This document shows positions 15,070 to 24,290 of a stretch of DNA of 46,517 bases, in pieces. The stretch comes from Corallococcus sp. CAG:1435 (GTDB taxonomy: Bacteria; Bacillota; Clostridia; Christensenellales; CAG-314): the NCBI GenBank assembly GCA_000433775.1, contig HF998487.1, positions 803 to 47,319 on the forward strand, given 5' to 3'. The position numbers were made by a program, and so were the translations under genes. The notes under the pieces were generated by a model that saw only the letters and a list, made by a program, of their open reading frames with translations, was not told the DNA's origin and did no database searches. Each line of letters starts with the position of its first letter. The stretch's first letter is position 1.

Positions 15070-15108
15070 GTAATACAGTATTCAAAAAGAATTTACTAAT
15101 TCAAAAGG

Positions 15109-16119
15109 TTACACGGGCTGTTCGGCAGGTGCGGGTTGCAACACTTCTTTTACCTTTGCTTCGATTGCAGACATAACCTCTGGGTTCTTCTCCAACCATG
15201 CTTTGGCATTTTCTCTGCCCTGCCCCACACGTTCCCCGTTGTAGGAGAACCACGAACCGCTCTTTTCAATGATGCCGTTTGCCACAGCCAAATCCAACAC
15301 GCAACCGCTGTTGGAGATGCCTTTGCCGAAAATTATTTCAAATTCGGCTGTTTTGAAAGGAGGAGCAACCTTGTTTTTAACAACTTTCACACGAGTTTTG
15401 CTTCCTACAATCTCCGAACCGTCCTTTACCTGATCGATTTTTCTGACGTCCAAACGCACGCTGGCGTAAAATTTCAGTGCTTTGCCTCCCGTTGTCGTTT
15501 CGGGATTGCCAAACATAACGCCGATTTTATCACGCAACTGGTTGATAAAGATTATGCAGGTGTTTGACTTGTTGCCAACGGCGATAATTTTGCGCAGGCA
15601 CTGCGACATAAGTCTTGCCTGAACACCCATGTGACTGTCGCCCATGTCCCCTTCCAATTCCGCCTTAGGGGTGAGGGCGGCAACTGAGTCAACGACAATA
15701 AGGTCGATGGCGTTACTGCGCACCAGATAATCCAAAATATCCAAAGCCTGTTCGCCACTGTCAGGCTGTGAAATGTACAGTTCGTCAAGATTTATTCCCA
15801 AATTTGCGGCATAAACAGGGTCCAACGCCTGCTCGGCATCGATAAAGGCTGCCGTGCCACCCATTTTTTGCACCTGCGCAATTACGTGCAGCGTTACGGT
15901 TGTCTTACCGGAAGCCTCCGGCCCGTAGATTTCGATTATTCTTCCACGAGGCAAACCGCCTACTCCCAAAGCAATGTCCAAAGGCAGACAGCCTGTAGGA
16001 ATAACGTCGATGTTGCGTGTTGCGGCATAACTGCCCAACTTCATTATCGAGCCTTTGCCAAACTCTTTTTCAATTTGCATTATCGTTTGTTCTAGCGCCT
16101 TTTTCTTGTCTTCGTTCAT
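15109..16119 (-). CDS. recA: Recombinase RecA
   Basis: A 336-residue RecA that forms filaments on single-stranded DNA, drives strand exchange and triggers LexA self-cleavage. Walker A is GPEASGKTT at 66-74, Walker B is L-I-V-V-D-S-V, and the DNA-binding L2 region contains G-N-P-E-T-T-T-G-G. The C-terminal tail is short (P-A-P-A-E-Q-P-V). It is the last gene of ftsK-rimO-pgsA-cinA-recA, with a GGAGA ribosome site and 5 bp between it and cinA. No LexA box is visible in that gap. Confidence 0.98.
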   Translation of the reverse strand: MNEDKKKALEQTIMQIEKEFGKGSIMKLGSYAATRNIDVIPTGCLPLDIALGVGGLPRGRIIEIYGPEASGKTTVTLHVIAQVQKMGGTAAFIDAEQALDPVYAANLGINLDELYISQPDSGEQALDILDYLVRSNAIDLIVVDSVAALTPKAELEGDMGDSHMGVQARLMSQCLRKIIAVGNKSNTCIIFINQLRDKIGVMFGNPETTTGGKALKFYASVRLDVRKIDQVKDGSEIVGSKTRVKVVKNKVAPPFKTAEFEIIFGKGISNSGCVLDLAVANGIIEKSGSWFSYNGERVGQGRENAKAWLEKNPEVMSAIEAKVKEVLQPAPAEQPV

Positions 16120-16124
16120 TGTAA

Positions 16125-17333
16125 TTATTCTCCTAAATTGTTTTTAACGGAAAAGAACTCTGCATTTACCATTGACCTTATCAAAAGATACAAGGCAGTG
16201 TTCGTAACTTGATGTCTTATGGAATTTCTGTCGCCACCGAAAACGTTTTTGTACACTCGCACAGACTTGCCCCGTGCAGTATTGCACCCGACGCCTATGT
16301 AACACAAGCCTACAGGCATTCCTCTGTCGGTAAGCGGCCCTGCGTAGCCTGTTGTTGCCACGGAATAATCGGCATTGTCCAGTTGAGCCAAAGCCATTTC
16401 CTTGGCAACCTGCGCCGAAACAACTCCGTATTCGTCCACAAGGTGCGGGCTTATTCCCAACCTGCGGCATTTTGCCTCGACGGAATAGGTAACACACCCC
16501 TCCTGCAAAACGTTGCTTGCACCGGGCACGTCCACTATTGACGATGCAACCATTCCGCCTGTTATGGATTCCGCAGTAGCCACCGTTTTGTAACGTTCGT
16601 TGAGCAATTTCACCACGGTTTCGGCAAGCGAAACATCGCTGTCGGCATAAATTTTTTCGCCAAATTCCTTGACGAAAGCATCGAGGTAGGCAGTAATGAC
16701 TTTTTTTGCACAGTTGGGTGAAAAAGTGAGGGTAACTTTGCTGTCCAAACTGTTTGTTTCACTGCGCTGTGAAACAATTTTTGCATTCAGACGGGACAGT
16801 TTATCCTCAAGATCCCTGCGAGAAAGACCGAAAATTTTGTAGGTGTAGATTGGTACTTTTGAGGAAACCCTGAATAAATCTTTGGAAATATACGTGTCGA
16901 AAATGACTTCGCACTCTTTTCCGTTGTCTGGCAAAATGTACACATGGCATTTGCCGTATTCCCCTATGCAACCGCACTGAAAACCGTACACGGGAGCACA
17001 GTGGATAAAAGTTTCCGGTAACATACAATACCTGTCCAACAGATACTGCGCAGGCACCGACACGCCGGAGATTTTGCAGTATTCTCTTATGTTTTTTTCG
17101 GCAAACTTGTCGTACACCATGGCAAGTTCAAATGTCTGTGCAAATGTGTTGCACCATTTGCCCGTGTCGCCAACCAGCATTACGGAAGTCAGCCCCACCG
17201 ATGTTACCAACAATTCGCTTAAAGCCTTACTGCTTCGTGTGTAATAGACGTCGTACTGCGCCGCCTCTTTATCCAACTTTGCGCACAGCGTCGCAACGGC
17301 GTTGGAATATTCTTTTGCTAAAATTCTTATCAT
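16125..17333 (-). CDS. cinA: CinA-family protein (NMN amidase domain)
   Basis: A 402-residue CinA-like protein. The C-terminal 160 residues are a good nicotinamide-nucleotide amidase domain: [16 protein letters not shown], then [19 protein letters not shown] and P-V-G-L-C-Y-I-G-V. The N-terminal part has the length of the usual MoCF-like domain but lacks the family opening G-x-E-L-L-x-G; only a P-V-Y-G-F-Q-C-G and [10 protein letters not shown] segment recalls it. The ATG at 17333 is chosen because AAGGTAG lies upstream; a TTG at 17354 lacks one. cinA upstream of recA is a conserved arrangement linked to competence and DNA repair. Confidence 0.88.
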   Translation of the reverse strand: MIRILAKEYSNAVATLCAKLDKEAAQYDVYYTRSSKALSELLVTSVGLTSVMLVGDTGKWCNTFAQTFELAMVYDKFAEKNIREYCKISGVSVPAQYLLDRYCMLPETFIHCAPVYGFQCGCIGEYGKCHVYILPDNGKECEVIFDTYISKDLFRVSSKVPIYTYKIFGLSRRDLEDKLSRLNAKIVSQRSETNSLDSKVTLTFSPNCAKKVITAYLDAFVKEFGEKIYADSDVSLAETVVKLLNERYKTVATAESITGGMVASSIVDVPGASNVLQEGCVTYSVEAKCRRLGISPHLVDEYGVVSAQVAKEMALAQLDNADYSVATTGYAGPLTDRGMPVGLCYIGVGCNTARGKSVRVYKNVFGGDRNSIRHQVTNTALYLLIRSMVNAEFFSVKNNLGE

Positions 17334-17561
17334 TTGAACTACCTTAAAATTCAAATTTAACTGTATTTATGTTTCAGAATAATACCCCTTCATTTCGGTA
17401 CAACTGATGATAAGCCTTTTCACGTTGAAGCAGGCAACACGGGATGCGCTTTGTTAACACATCGCCTGCGCCGTACAACGGGGAAGGACATAAAATTGCA
17501 AGATGACGAGGGGCAAATCTCAACAGCAATTATCCTCTAACAACCCTGCGTTGTTAGTCTT

Positions 17562-18179
17562 TTACTGTTTCTTTGAGCCGTCAGAAAACACTTTTCTGTT
17601 TTGCACGAGGTAAATCACACCGGAAACAATCGTGAGCAATGTCGCAACGGCAAACAAAGCGCTTGCAACAATGCAAATGTATCTTCCTGCCGATTGCCAC
17701 CAATTTTCCATGGATATAGGGACATATCTTTCCCCTATTTTGCAGAAAACCAAAAGCGGCAAACTTACATCCTGAAAAATCGTTTTGATTTTTCCGTAAA
17801 CGTTTGCTTGCACCACAATTCCCTTTGATGCGGCAATCATACGGACGGCGCTTATAAGCAGTTCTCTTGCAATAATCACCGTTGCACAACAAATAAGGAA
17901 TATTGACGACGCATTTCCGTCCATTCCGTACTGCAACGGATTTGTGCCAACCACGCAAAACAGCGCAGCAGTTACCAAAACTTTGTCCGCCATCGGATCC
18001 AGCAACTTGCCCAAATCCGTTACCATATTGTATTTTCTGGCAATGTAGCCGTCCAAAAAATCGGTGAACGCCGCCAAAACAAACACAACGACAGCCCATA
18101 CAGGCGAAAGAAAATATGCCACGATAAACAGCGGTATCATGCACATTCTTACCACGGAAAGAGTATTTGGCAAATTCAT
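17562..18179 (-). CDS. pgsA: CDP-diacylglycerol--glycerol-3-phosphate 3-phosphatidyltransferase
   Basis: A 205-residue membrane enzyme that makes phosphatidylglycerol phosphate, the committed step to anionic phospholipids. The CDP-alcohol transferase motif D-G-x2-A-R-x8-G-x3-D-x3-D is present as DGYIARKYNMVTDLGKLLDPMAD, near residues 43-65. Several hydrophobic helices flank it. Its start overlaps the rimO stop by 4 bp. A small hairpin (TAACAAC/GTTGTTA, 17538-17556) lies after its stop, before cinA; it has no T-run on this strand. Confidence 0.95.
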   Translation of the reverse strand: MNLPNTLSVVRMCMIPLFIVAYFLSPVWAVVVFVLAAFTDFLDGYIARKYNMVTDLGKLLDPMADKVLVTAALFCVVGTNPLQYGMDGNASSIFLICCATVIIARELLISAVRMIAASKGIVVQANVYGKIKTIFQDVSLPLLVFCKIGERYVPISMENWWQSAGRYICIVASALFAVATLLTIVSGVIYLVQNRKVFSDGSKKQ

Positions 18180-19513
18180 GATACAACCTCTCCTATCAAA
18201 TCATATTCCAAAACGTCAGTCATTTTAACGTTTACAAAATCGCCGTCATTTAACGGTTTTGCCGAATAGATGTACACCACGCCGTCTATTTCCGGACACA
18301 TAAATTCCGTCCTGCCCTTGTAGACGTAAAAATTGTCTTCTTTGTTAGAAAATTGGTCGACAACGCACTCATAAACTTTGCCGATATCGTTTTGCAACAG
18401 TTGTGCGACAACACGGTGCTGTACTTTGTATAATTGTTTTACATACGCTTTTTTCTTTGCCGCATGCACCTGATTGGGCATTTTTGCGGCGACAGTGCCA
18501 TCTTCACGTGAATAGGCAAAAAAACCGACGTTTCGCAGACGGTACTTTTGTAAAAACTGCGCAACTTCTTGCACCGTTTCTTCCGTTTCGCCCGGGAAAC
18601 CGCAAATAAAAGTGGAACGCACTTGTATTTTCGGGGTTGATTTCTCCAACCTGTCAAACAAGATACGCACACCCTCCGCCGTCGAACGTCTGTTCATCGC
18701 TTTTAGCATTGCGCCGTTCACATGTTGCAGAGGTATGTCGATGTATTTGACAATTTTGGGATTAGTTTCAATTTCCCTGATCAATTTTTCGTCCGTAAGT
18801 TCGGGGTAGCAATACAGCAGACGCAACCATTTGATTCCGTCAATTTTGCTCAATTGCCGTAACAATTCCACCAATTTTGGTTCGCCGTACAGGTCAGAAC
18901 CGTACTTTGTGGTGTCCTGCGCTACCAAAATGAGTTCCTTTACGCCACCTGCAGCCAACTTTGTTGCCTGCTCCACTACCTGCTCCATCGGCACGGAACG
19001 AAACCGTCCACGTATGTACGGAATAAGACAGTAGGAACAAAAGTTGTTGCACCCGTCGCCAAGTTTCAAATAGGCAAAATGCGACGGAGTCGTAAGCACC
19101 CTTTCCCCGAAAGTTATGTTGCAGGGATTGCCTTGGTTGTACAGTTTTCTGTTTCCTGCAAGCGTTTCGGCAACGATATCGCAAATGTTTTGGTACTCGT
19201 TGGTACCCACCACGGCGTCCGCTTCGTCCAGTCCGTCAAAAATTTCCTTGCCGAACTTCTGTCCGAGACACCCTGTTACGATAAGTTTTTTGCAACTGCC
19301 GTTGTCCTTGTAGTGGAACATTTCCATTACCGTGTCTATGGCTTCCTTTCGGGAAGATTCCAAAAATGCACAGGTATTGACAATGATAACGTCGGCATTT
19401 GCAGCGTCTGCGGTAATTTCGTAGCCACCACGCTGCAAGTTTGCCAGCATAACTTCGGTATCTACTCTGTTTTTGTCGCATCCCAAAGATACGACGCCTA
19501 CTTTTGTACTCAT
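18176..19513 (-). CDS. rimO: Ribosomal protein S12 methylthiotransferase
   Basis: A 445-residue radical-SAM enzyme that adds a methylthio group to the conserved aspartate of ribosomal protein S12. The N-terminal UPF0004 domain begins V-S-L-G-C-D-K-N-R-V-D, with further cluster cysteines at N-T-C-A-F and T-G-C-L-G. The radical SAM motif is C-N-N-F-C-S-Y-C. A C-terminal TRAM domain ends the protein. The S-L-G-C-D-K-N-R start and overall length separate RimO from MiaB. It is 6 bp downstream of ftsK and overlaps pgsA. Confidence 0.95.
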   Translation of the reverse strand: MSTKVGVVSLGCDKNRVDTEVMLANLQRGGYEITADAANADVIIVNTCAFLESSRKEAIDTVMEMFHYKDNGSCKKLIVTGCLGQKFGKEIFDGLDEADAVVGTNEYQNICDIVAETLAGNRKLYNQGNPCNITFGERVLTTPSHFAYLKLGDGCNNFCSYCLIPYIRGRFRSVPMEQVVEQATKLAAGGVKELILVAQDTTKYGSDLYGEPKLVELLRQLSKIDGIKWLRLLYCYPELTDEKLIREIETNPKIVKYIDIPLQHVNGAMLKAMNRRSTAEGVRILFDRLEKSTPKIQVRSTFICGFPGETEETVQEVAQFLQKYRLRNVGFFAYSREDGTVAAKMPNQVHAAKKKAYVKQLYKVQHRVVAQLLQNDIGKVYECVVDQFSNKEDNFYVYKGRTEFMCPEIDGVVYIYSAKPLNDGDFVNVKMTDVLEYDLIGEVVS

Positions 19514-19519
19514 AAAATA

Positions 19520-22351
19520 TCAGTCTTCCATATCGGGGAAAAGATTGTCGAGGTCTTCAAGCGACACCAACACTCTCACGGGTTTTGTGCTTGTTTCGTT
19601 GGAAGCAAGTTCTTCGACGTAATGCAGTTTCTGCAAACTGTCCATAATGCGTCCGGCACGGTTAAAACCAATTTTCAGCGAACGCTGAATGGACGCAATG
19701 GAAGCACGGCCACCCTGTCTTTCCAGCCAGAAACGCAAGGCTTTTTTGCAGTAGGGGTCCAACTTTTCCTCTTTATCGTCACCCGATTCATCCTGTTCGG
19801 GTTCTTGCTGCGGCTGCTGTTTGGACACAAAAATCTCTTGCGAAATTTTTTCGTCGTAATACACTTCGTTTTGAGCGCAGATGTACTGCACAAGTTCGGC
19901 AATCTCTTCGTTTTCTATGAGCGCACCCTGCGCACGCAACAAACCGGACTTGCTGGGGTTCATGTACAGCATATCGCCGTAGCCCAACAACTTTTCCGCA
20001 CCGCCGACGTTGAGAATCGTGATGCTGTCCTGCGGCGACGATACTTTGAACGCCACACGGCAGGGAAGGTTGGTTTTGATTGTTCCTGTGATTGTCTTTA
20101 CGTCGGGACGCTGTGTGGCAAGCACTATGTGGATACCTGCCGCTCTGGATTTTTGCGCTAACCGTTGAAGTTTCGCTTCAAAATTCTTCTGACACACAGT
20201 CATCAGGTCTGCCAACTCGTCCACGACAAGCACCAGATAGGGCAAACGCTGAGTAATTTTGGGATTTATCTTTGCGTTGTACTCTGTAATGTTGGCAACG
20301 CCGTTTTGTCTGAACAGTTGATAACGTGATTCCATTTCGGAAATGAGGTAGTCCATGCCCGCCAAAGCGTCGTTGGCAACGGTGATTGTTTCGCTTGTGA
20401 GCATGTGAGGAATGCCGTTGTAACGGGAAAGTTCCACGAATTTGGGGTCTACCATAACGAAACGCAGATATTCCGGTCCGTAACGGTACATCATGCTTAC
20501 AATCATTGTGTTGAGGAATACGCTCTTTCCGGAACCGGTAGTTCCCGCAACCAGAAGGTGAGGCAACTTTGCAAGGTCGGCAATGATTATTTCACCGGAA
20601 ATTTCCTGACCGATAACAAATACAAGTTCGCCCTTTTTCTCTCTGAATTCCTTGGATTCCAACAGCGTGCGCAGCATTACAGGTGTACGCACCTTGTTTG
20701 CAACTTCGATACCCACCAAGTTTGTGCCTTGCACGGGGGCTTCGATGCGGATTTCATCCTGCGCTTCCAAGCAAGCCTTTATATCGGCGGAATATTGTTT
20801 GAAATCGCTCATTCTGGTTTTAAGAGAAGTTACGCTGAACAAGTACCTTGTAACAGTCGGTCCGACAACCTGCCCTGCGGATTCTATCTTGATTCCGAAC
20901 ACCGCAAGTTTGTTTACGATAGCCTGCGCCGCCTTTTCACGGTACTCGGAGTCGTCCTCTGCCACCACAGTGGCTTCGTTGAGCAAGTCGAGAGGAGGAG
21001 TAACATACTTGGGGTATTTGTGAATTTTTTCCTCTGCCTTGCGTATTTCTTCCTTTGTGTGGAAATCGTACCCCACCTGCATGCCACCGGGAACAGGCGT
21101 TACTTTGTCGACAGGCACAAGTTCTTTCTCGTCGTCTTTCTCATCGACAGTAACGGGTTTGTCCTTGGACGGCTCGGAGTTGTCTTCCTCAGACGCCGTT
21201 TCAACAGGCGGAGTTTGCTCCACAAACACGTCGGTAACGTCCACCTCTTCCCTCACAGGGCTGTAAGTTTCGCTTTCCTCGCTTTTTTGCTCAACGACAG
21301 GCTCTTGTTTGGGGGCAGATTCTTCCTGCTTGGGAATTATCCACTCGCCCTCGGTAACAACAGGCTTTTTACGGTCGTATCCGCTTTCGTGCGAAGTGGC
21401 ACGCCAATCTCCGTCTGCGGAAGTCGTGGTTTTCGGCTGTTCTTCCTGTTGCGTTTGAGGTGTGAAAAATCCTTTGACACCTATTTCGTCGTCGTTGGGG
21501 AAGTCGTCGTCCTCTACACTGTTTTGTTTGGTCTGACGGAAAAATCCCGATGAAGGCTCCTGCATCTGCGGAGCGGAACGGGGAAACAAAATTTCTTCGG
21601 CAGAAGGTTTGCTCACTTCGGATTTTGCATCCAAAGTGGATTGATCTGCAGTTTTGTACACTTCCGACGTCGTAACGTCTTCGCCTGCAAGAGAACTTTC
21701 GTTGCCGGAAAACAAAATTTTGATGGCTCTTTCACGCTCGTCTTCGATGTGTTCTTCCTGCTTCGTTGTGGATGAAGGCACCAAATCTGCAGGGGAATTC
21801 TTCTGTACAGGTTTGGAAAGGGCAATTTTGCCTGTGAAGTAACTGAAAAAGAAATCTCCGGTGACTATCACCGACCACGCCAGCAAACCGAACAAAACCA
21901 CCGAAGCCCCATAGATGGTGATTACTCGCTGCAATCCGTACACTATCGTTCCGAAGACAATTCCGCCGAAGGTAGGAACTCCCGAATAGTAGTTGTACAC
22001 AAGCGAGGCGTATTCCCCGAAAGGAATGATACTGCCGTCGCCGTAGCACAGAAACACTGTAGTGAACATATGCACAAGCAACACTATTTCAACAAAAAGC
22101 ATGCAGAAGTGAGCAATGTATTTGGAGGGAATTTTTATTGTTTTGCCTGCAAGCAAAAAGGAACAGCACACAATTACGGCTATCATAAGCCCATAAAACG
22201 CCATTCCGAAACATCCCACGAAAAAGTTTGCGACATCTTTCAGCCATGAGTTGAAAAACCTGCCGCAAAATGCAAAGATGATAAGCAATGCAGATATCGC
22301 AACGGCAATGGAACACCCTATTTTCTTTTGTGTCGTAATGTTTTTGCCCAT
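19520..22351 (-). CDS. ftsK: DNA translocase FtsK/SpoIIIE
   Basis: A 943-residue septal DNA pump that clears chromosomal DNA from the closing septum or into a forespore. Four N-terminal membrane helices occupy roughly residues 10-190. A long Glu/Pro/Thr-rich linker follows (to about 435), then the motor domain with Walker A G-T-T-G-S-G-K-S and Walker B L-V-V-D-E-L-A-D-L. The C-terminal gamma winged helix reads directional DNA sequences (R-A-S-I-A-S-I-Q-R-S-L-K-I-G-F-N-R-A-G-R-I-M-D). ATG 22351 with GGAGG (22363-22367) is preferred over a TTG that overlaps the ribosome site. It is the first gene of the recA operon. Confidence 0.95.
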   Translation of the reverse strand: MGKNITTQKKIGCSIAVAISALLIIFAFCGRFFNSWLKDVANFFVGCFGMAFYGLMIAVIVCCSFLLAGKTIKIPSKYIAHFCMLFVEIVLLVHMFTTVFLCYGDGSIIPFGEYASLVYNYYSGVPTFGGIVFGTIVYGLQRVITIYGASVVLFGLLAWSVIVTGDFFFSYFTGKIALSKPVQKNSPADLVPSSTTKQEEHIEDERERAIKILFSGNESSLAGEDVTTSEVYKTADQSTLDAKSEVSKPSAEEILFPRSAPQMQEPSSGFFRQTKQNSVEDDDFPNDDEIGVKGFFTPQTQQEEQPKTTTSADGDWRATSHESGYDRKKPVVTEGEWIIPKQEESAPKQEPVVEQKSEESETYSPVREEVDVTDVFVEQTPPVETASEEDNSEPSKDKPVTVDEKDDEKELVPVDKVTPVPGGMQVGYDFHTKEEIRKAEEKIHKYPKYVTPPLDLLNEATVVAEDDSEYREKAAQAIVNKLAVFGIKIESAGQVVGPTVTRYLFSVTSLKTRMSDFKQYSADIKACLEAQDEIRIEAPVQGTNLVGIEVANKVRTPVMLRTLLESKEFREKKGELVFVIGQEISGEIIIADLAKLPHLLVAGTTGSGKSVFLNTMIVSMMYRYGPEYLRFVMVDPKFVELSRYNGIPHMLTSETITVANDALAGMDYLISEMESRYQLFRQNGVANITEYNAKINPKITQRLPYLVLVVDELADLMTVCQKNFEAKLQRLAQKSRAAGIHIVLATQRPDVKTITGTIKTNLPCRVAFKVSSPQDSITILNVGGAEKLLGYGDMLYMNPSKSGLLRAQGALIENEEIAELVQYICAQNEVYYDEKISQEIFVSKQQPQQEPEQDESGDDKEEKLDPYCKKALRFWLERQGGRASIASIQRSLKIGFNRAGRIMDSLQKLHYVEELASNETSTKPVRVLVSLEDLDNLFPDMED

Positions 22352-22376
22352 AATGCCAACAACCTCCAACAAAAAA

Positions 22377-22408
22377 ACCGTTTACAGTGCGTAAACGGTA
22401 CTGTAAAC
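22377..22408 (-). promoter_or_regulatory. Candidate transcription attenuator in the ftsK leader
   Basis: In the minus-strand leader, ACCGTTTAC and GTAAACGGT (22377-22399) form a 9-bp stem followed by seven T, an intrinsic terminator. An upstream GTTTACAGT (22400-22408 on the plus coordinates) pairs perfectly over 9 bp with ACTGTAAAC, which overlaps the terminator's second arm. The two hairpins cannot coexist. The T-run runs straight into the ftsK ribosome site. Confidence 0.7.
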
Positions 22409-22430
22409 AAGACAAATCGTATTTTGTAAT

Positions 22431-22459
22431 ATTATACAGTATATTTACCAAATAATCAA
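22431..22459 (-). promoter_or_regulatory. ftsK operon promoter
   Basis: On the minus strand TTGATT (22454-22459), a 17-bp spacer and TATAAT (22431-22436). Transcription would start near 22424 and run through the attenuator-like leader. Confidence 0.75.
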
Positions 22460-22954
22460 CACTTCAAAATTAAAGTGTGACACATTTTTTTTACTTTTTC
22501 AAACGCCGCACGAATAGCACGTCGTGCGATGACCAAATTTTGTCGTGCCAGACTTTATCGTTTTTTACACGGTCGGCTACGCCAAAAGACTTGCCGTTAA
22601 AATGAAAATACACTAAAAACGCCGAGTTAAATTAGACATTGATTTTGCAAGGATAAACGTTAATGTCGCATGCAAAGGCAGATTCTTGCTACGCTATGCC
22701 AAGCAGTCTGATTTTTTCACATTGCCCAGTAAACACAAAATTCCTGCCATCCCTGCACAAATGATAGATATCTTAAAAAGCCGATAAGTTTAAGCGTTGA
22801 TTTGCGAAGATAACGCCAGTTTTGAAAAAATTTTGCTGTGATTGCAAATTAACGTTAGTTTTGAAAATACAGAATTTAACTACGCATGCAAACTGTCAGT
22901 TGTTGTTGACGGTTGTTTAAGCAAAAACCGTCAAGTTGATACTCAAATTGTAAA
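22460..22954. other. Intergenic region upstream of the ftsK promoter
   Basis: No gene is visible. It contains an inverted repeat GCACGA/TCGTGC (22508-22527) and a short imperfect direct repeat AACG-YY-AGTTTTGAAAA (near 22811 and 22851). The M16 gene terminator bounds it on the right. Confidence 0.55.
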
Positions 22955-22979
22955 AAAACGCCAAAGGTTTTGGCGTTTT
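22955..22979 (-). terminator. Intrinsic terminator of the M16 protease operon
   Basis: Perfect 11-bp arms AAAACGCCAAA (22955-22965) and TTTGGCGTTTT (22969-22979), followed on the minus strand by a T-run. Confidence 0.92.
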
Positions 22980-23027
22980 CAAATTATCTCGAATTTTATA
23001 CGTTTTGTGTGTGCATGTTTTTGCAAC

Positions 23028-24290
23028 CTAAATGTGCAGTTGCGAAATTTTGTCAAAATTTTTGTGTTGTTTTCCCACATAGGAACTGGCAAAACCCTGC
23101 GAAAAAAGTCGACGTGCCAAGTCGTTTACTTCTCTTACGGTAACTGCACGGTATTTTTCCACCTCATTTTCTGCATTGTACACCGTGCCAGTTTTAAGCA
23201 GACATCTTCCGAACAAACGCATAAGCGTCATATTGTTTTCCAAACTCATGTACAAACCGTTTACAGCCTGCACCTGCGCACGGACAAGTTCCTGCTGAGT
23301 AACGCCTTTGTCCAAAAATTCATTCAATTCCGCTTTAAGCAAATCGCAATACTTTTCTATGTTGGAACCGCTCAATGCGGCGTAAATTTCCAACATTCCA
23401 CAGTTGGAATAGAAGGAAGGATAGGAATAGACGGAATACACCAAACCGTGTTTTTCACGTATTGTCTGAAAAAGTCTGCTGGAAGTTGCTCCGCCCAGAA
23501 TGCCGGAAAGAATACTCAAGGCATATCTATCGGAAGAATTCAAGGCACAACCGCCGACGGCAACTTCCAAGTGGCATTGTTCAATGTCTTTGAACCGATG
23601 CACGAATTCCGACGTGTAGGTCACTTTCGGTTCTGTTTCAGGCAAAACAGCAACCATTCTTTCAAAGTGCGTTTCAAAATAATTTTCCACCAACTTGTCC
23701 AACTTTGCAAAGTCAAAGTTGCCCGCAACGGAAATGACTGTGTTGTATGGAATGTAATGTTTTTCCTTGTAATTTTTGATACTATGTCTGTCACAGTATT
23801 TTATGTTGTCGGGTAAACCGAGAATAGTTTGCCCTAACGGCTGATTTTTGAACAGCGCAGCGGATATTGCGTCCTGGCTTACATCGTCGGGCGTATCCTC
23901 GCTCATGTTTATTTCCTCTATCACTACGCTTTTTTCACGTTCCAGTTCTTCTTCGGCAAACTCCGAGAAAAAGTACAAGTCGGAAAGCAAATCCACGCAC
24001 TTTTCCAAATCGCTTGAAACGCTTTTTGTGTAGTAGCAGGTGCAGTCCTTGGAAGTGAAGGCATTGAGATTTGCACCGATATCGTCCATTTCTTCCGATA
24101 TCTGCCTGGCGCTTCTTCTTTTTGTACCTTTGAAAAACATGTGTTCTATAAAATGCGAGTAGCCGTTTTCCTTCTCACTTTCTTTCACACAACCTACATC
24201 CACATACACTCCCAGACTGACAGTGTAACAGTTTTCCGTTTTCTTTGCCACAAGACGCAATCCGCTTGGGTATTGTTTGTAAAATTCCAT
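23028..24290 (-). CDS. M16-family zinc protease (YmxG/MlpA type)
   Basis: A 420-residue peptidase of the pitrilysin/processing-peptidase family. The inverted zinc motif H-x2-E-H is H-F-I-E-H (near residue 47), with the third ligand in V-I-E-E-I-N-M about 75 residues on. The inactive C-terminal repeat domain follows, with the family Y-S-x-Y-S and G-x-A-S-S-R-L-F elements. Its start codon directly abuts the stop of the YlxY-type deacetylase, as with ylxY-mlpA in Bacillus. The gene body contains copy 4 of the dispersed palindrome (23779-23799), which encodes part of K-Y-C-D-R-H-S-I. Confidence 0.93.
   Translation of the reverse strand: MEFYKQYPSGLRLVAKKTENCYTVSLGVYVDVGCVKESEKENGYSHFIEHMFFKGTKRRSARQISEEMDDIGANLNAFTSKDCTCYYTKSVSSDLEKCVDLLSDLYFFSEFAEEELEREKSVVIEEINMSEDTPDDVSQDAISAALFKNQPLGQTILGLPDNIKYCDRHSIKNYKEKHYIPYNTVISVAGNFDFAKLDKLVENYFETHFERMVAVLPETEPKVTYTSEFVHRFKDIEQCHLEVAVGGCALNSSDRYALSILSGILGGATSSRLFQTIREKHGLVYSVYSYPSFYSNCGMLEIYAALSGSNIEKYCDLLKAELNEFLDKGVTQQELVRAQVQAVNGLYMSLENNMTLMRLFGRCLLKTGTVYNAENEVEKYRAVTVREVNDLARRLFSQGFASSYVGKQHKNFDKISQLHI
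23779..23799 (+). repeat. Dispersed 21-bp palindrome, copy 4 (inside M16 gene)
   Basis: ATACTAT-GTCTGTC-ACAGTAT. The right arm has one change from ATAGTAT. It lies in frame inside the M16 protease gene. Confidence 0.65.
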
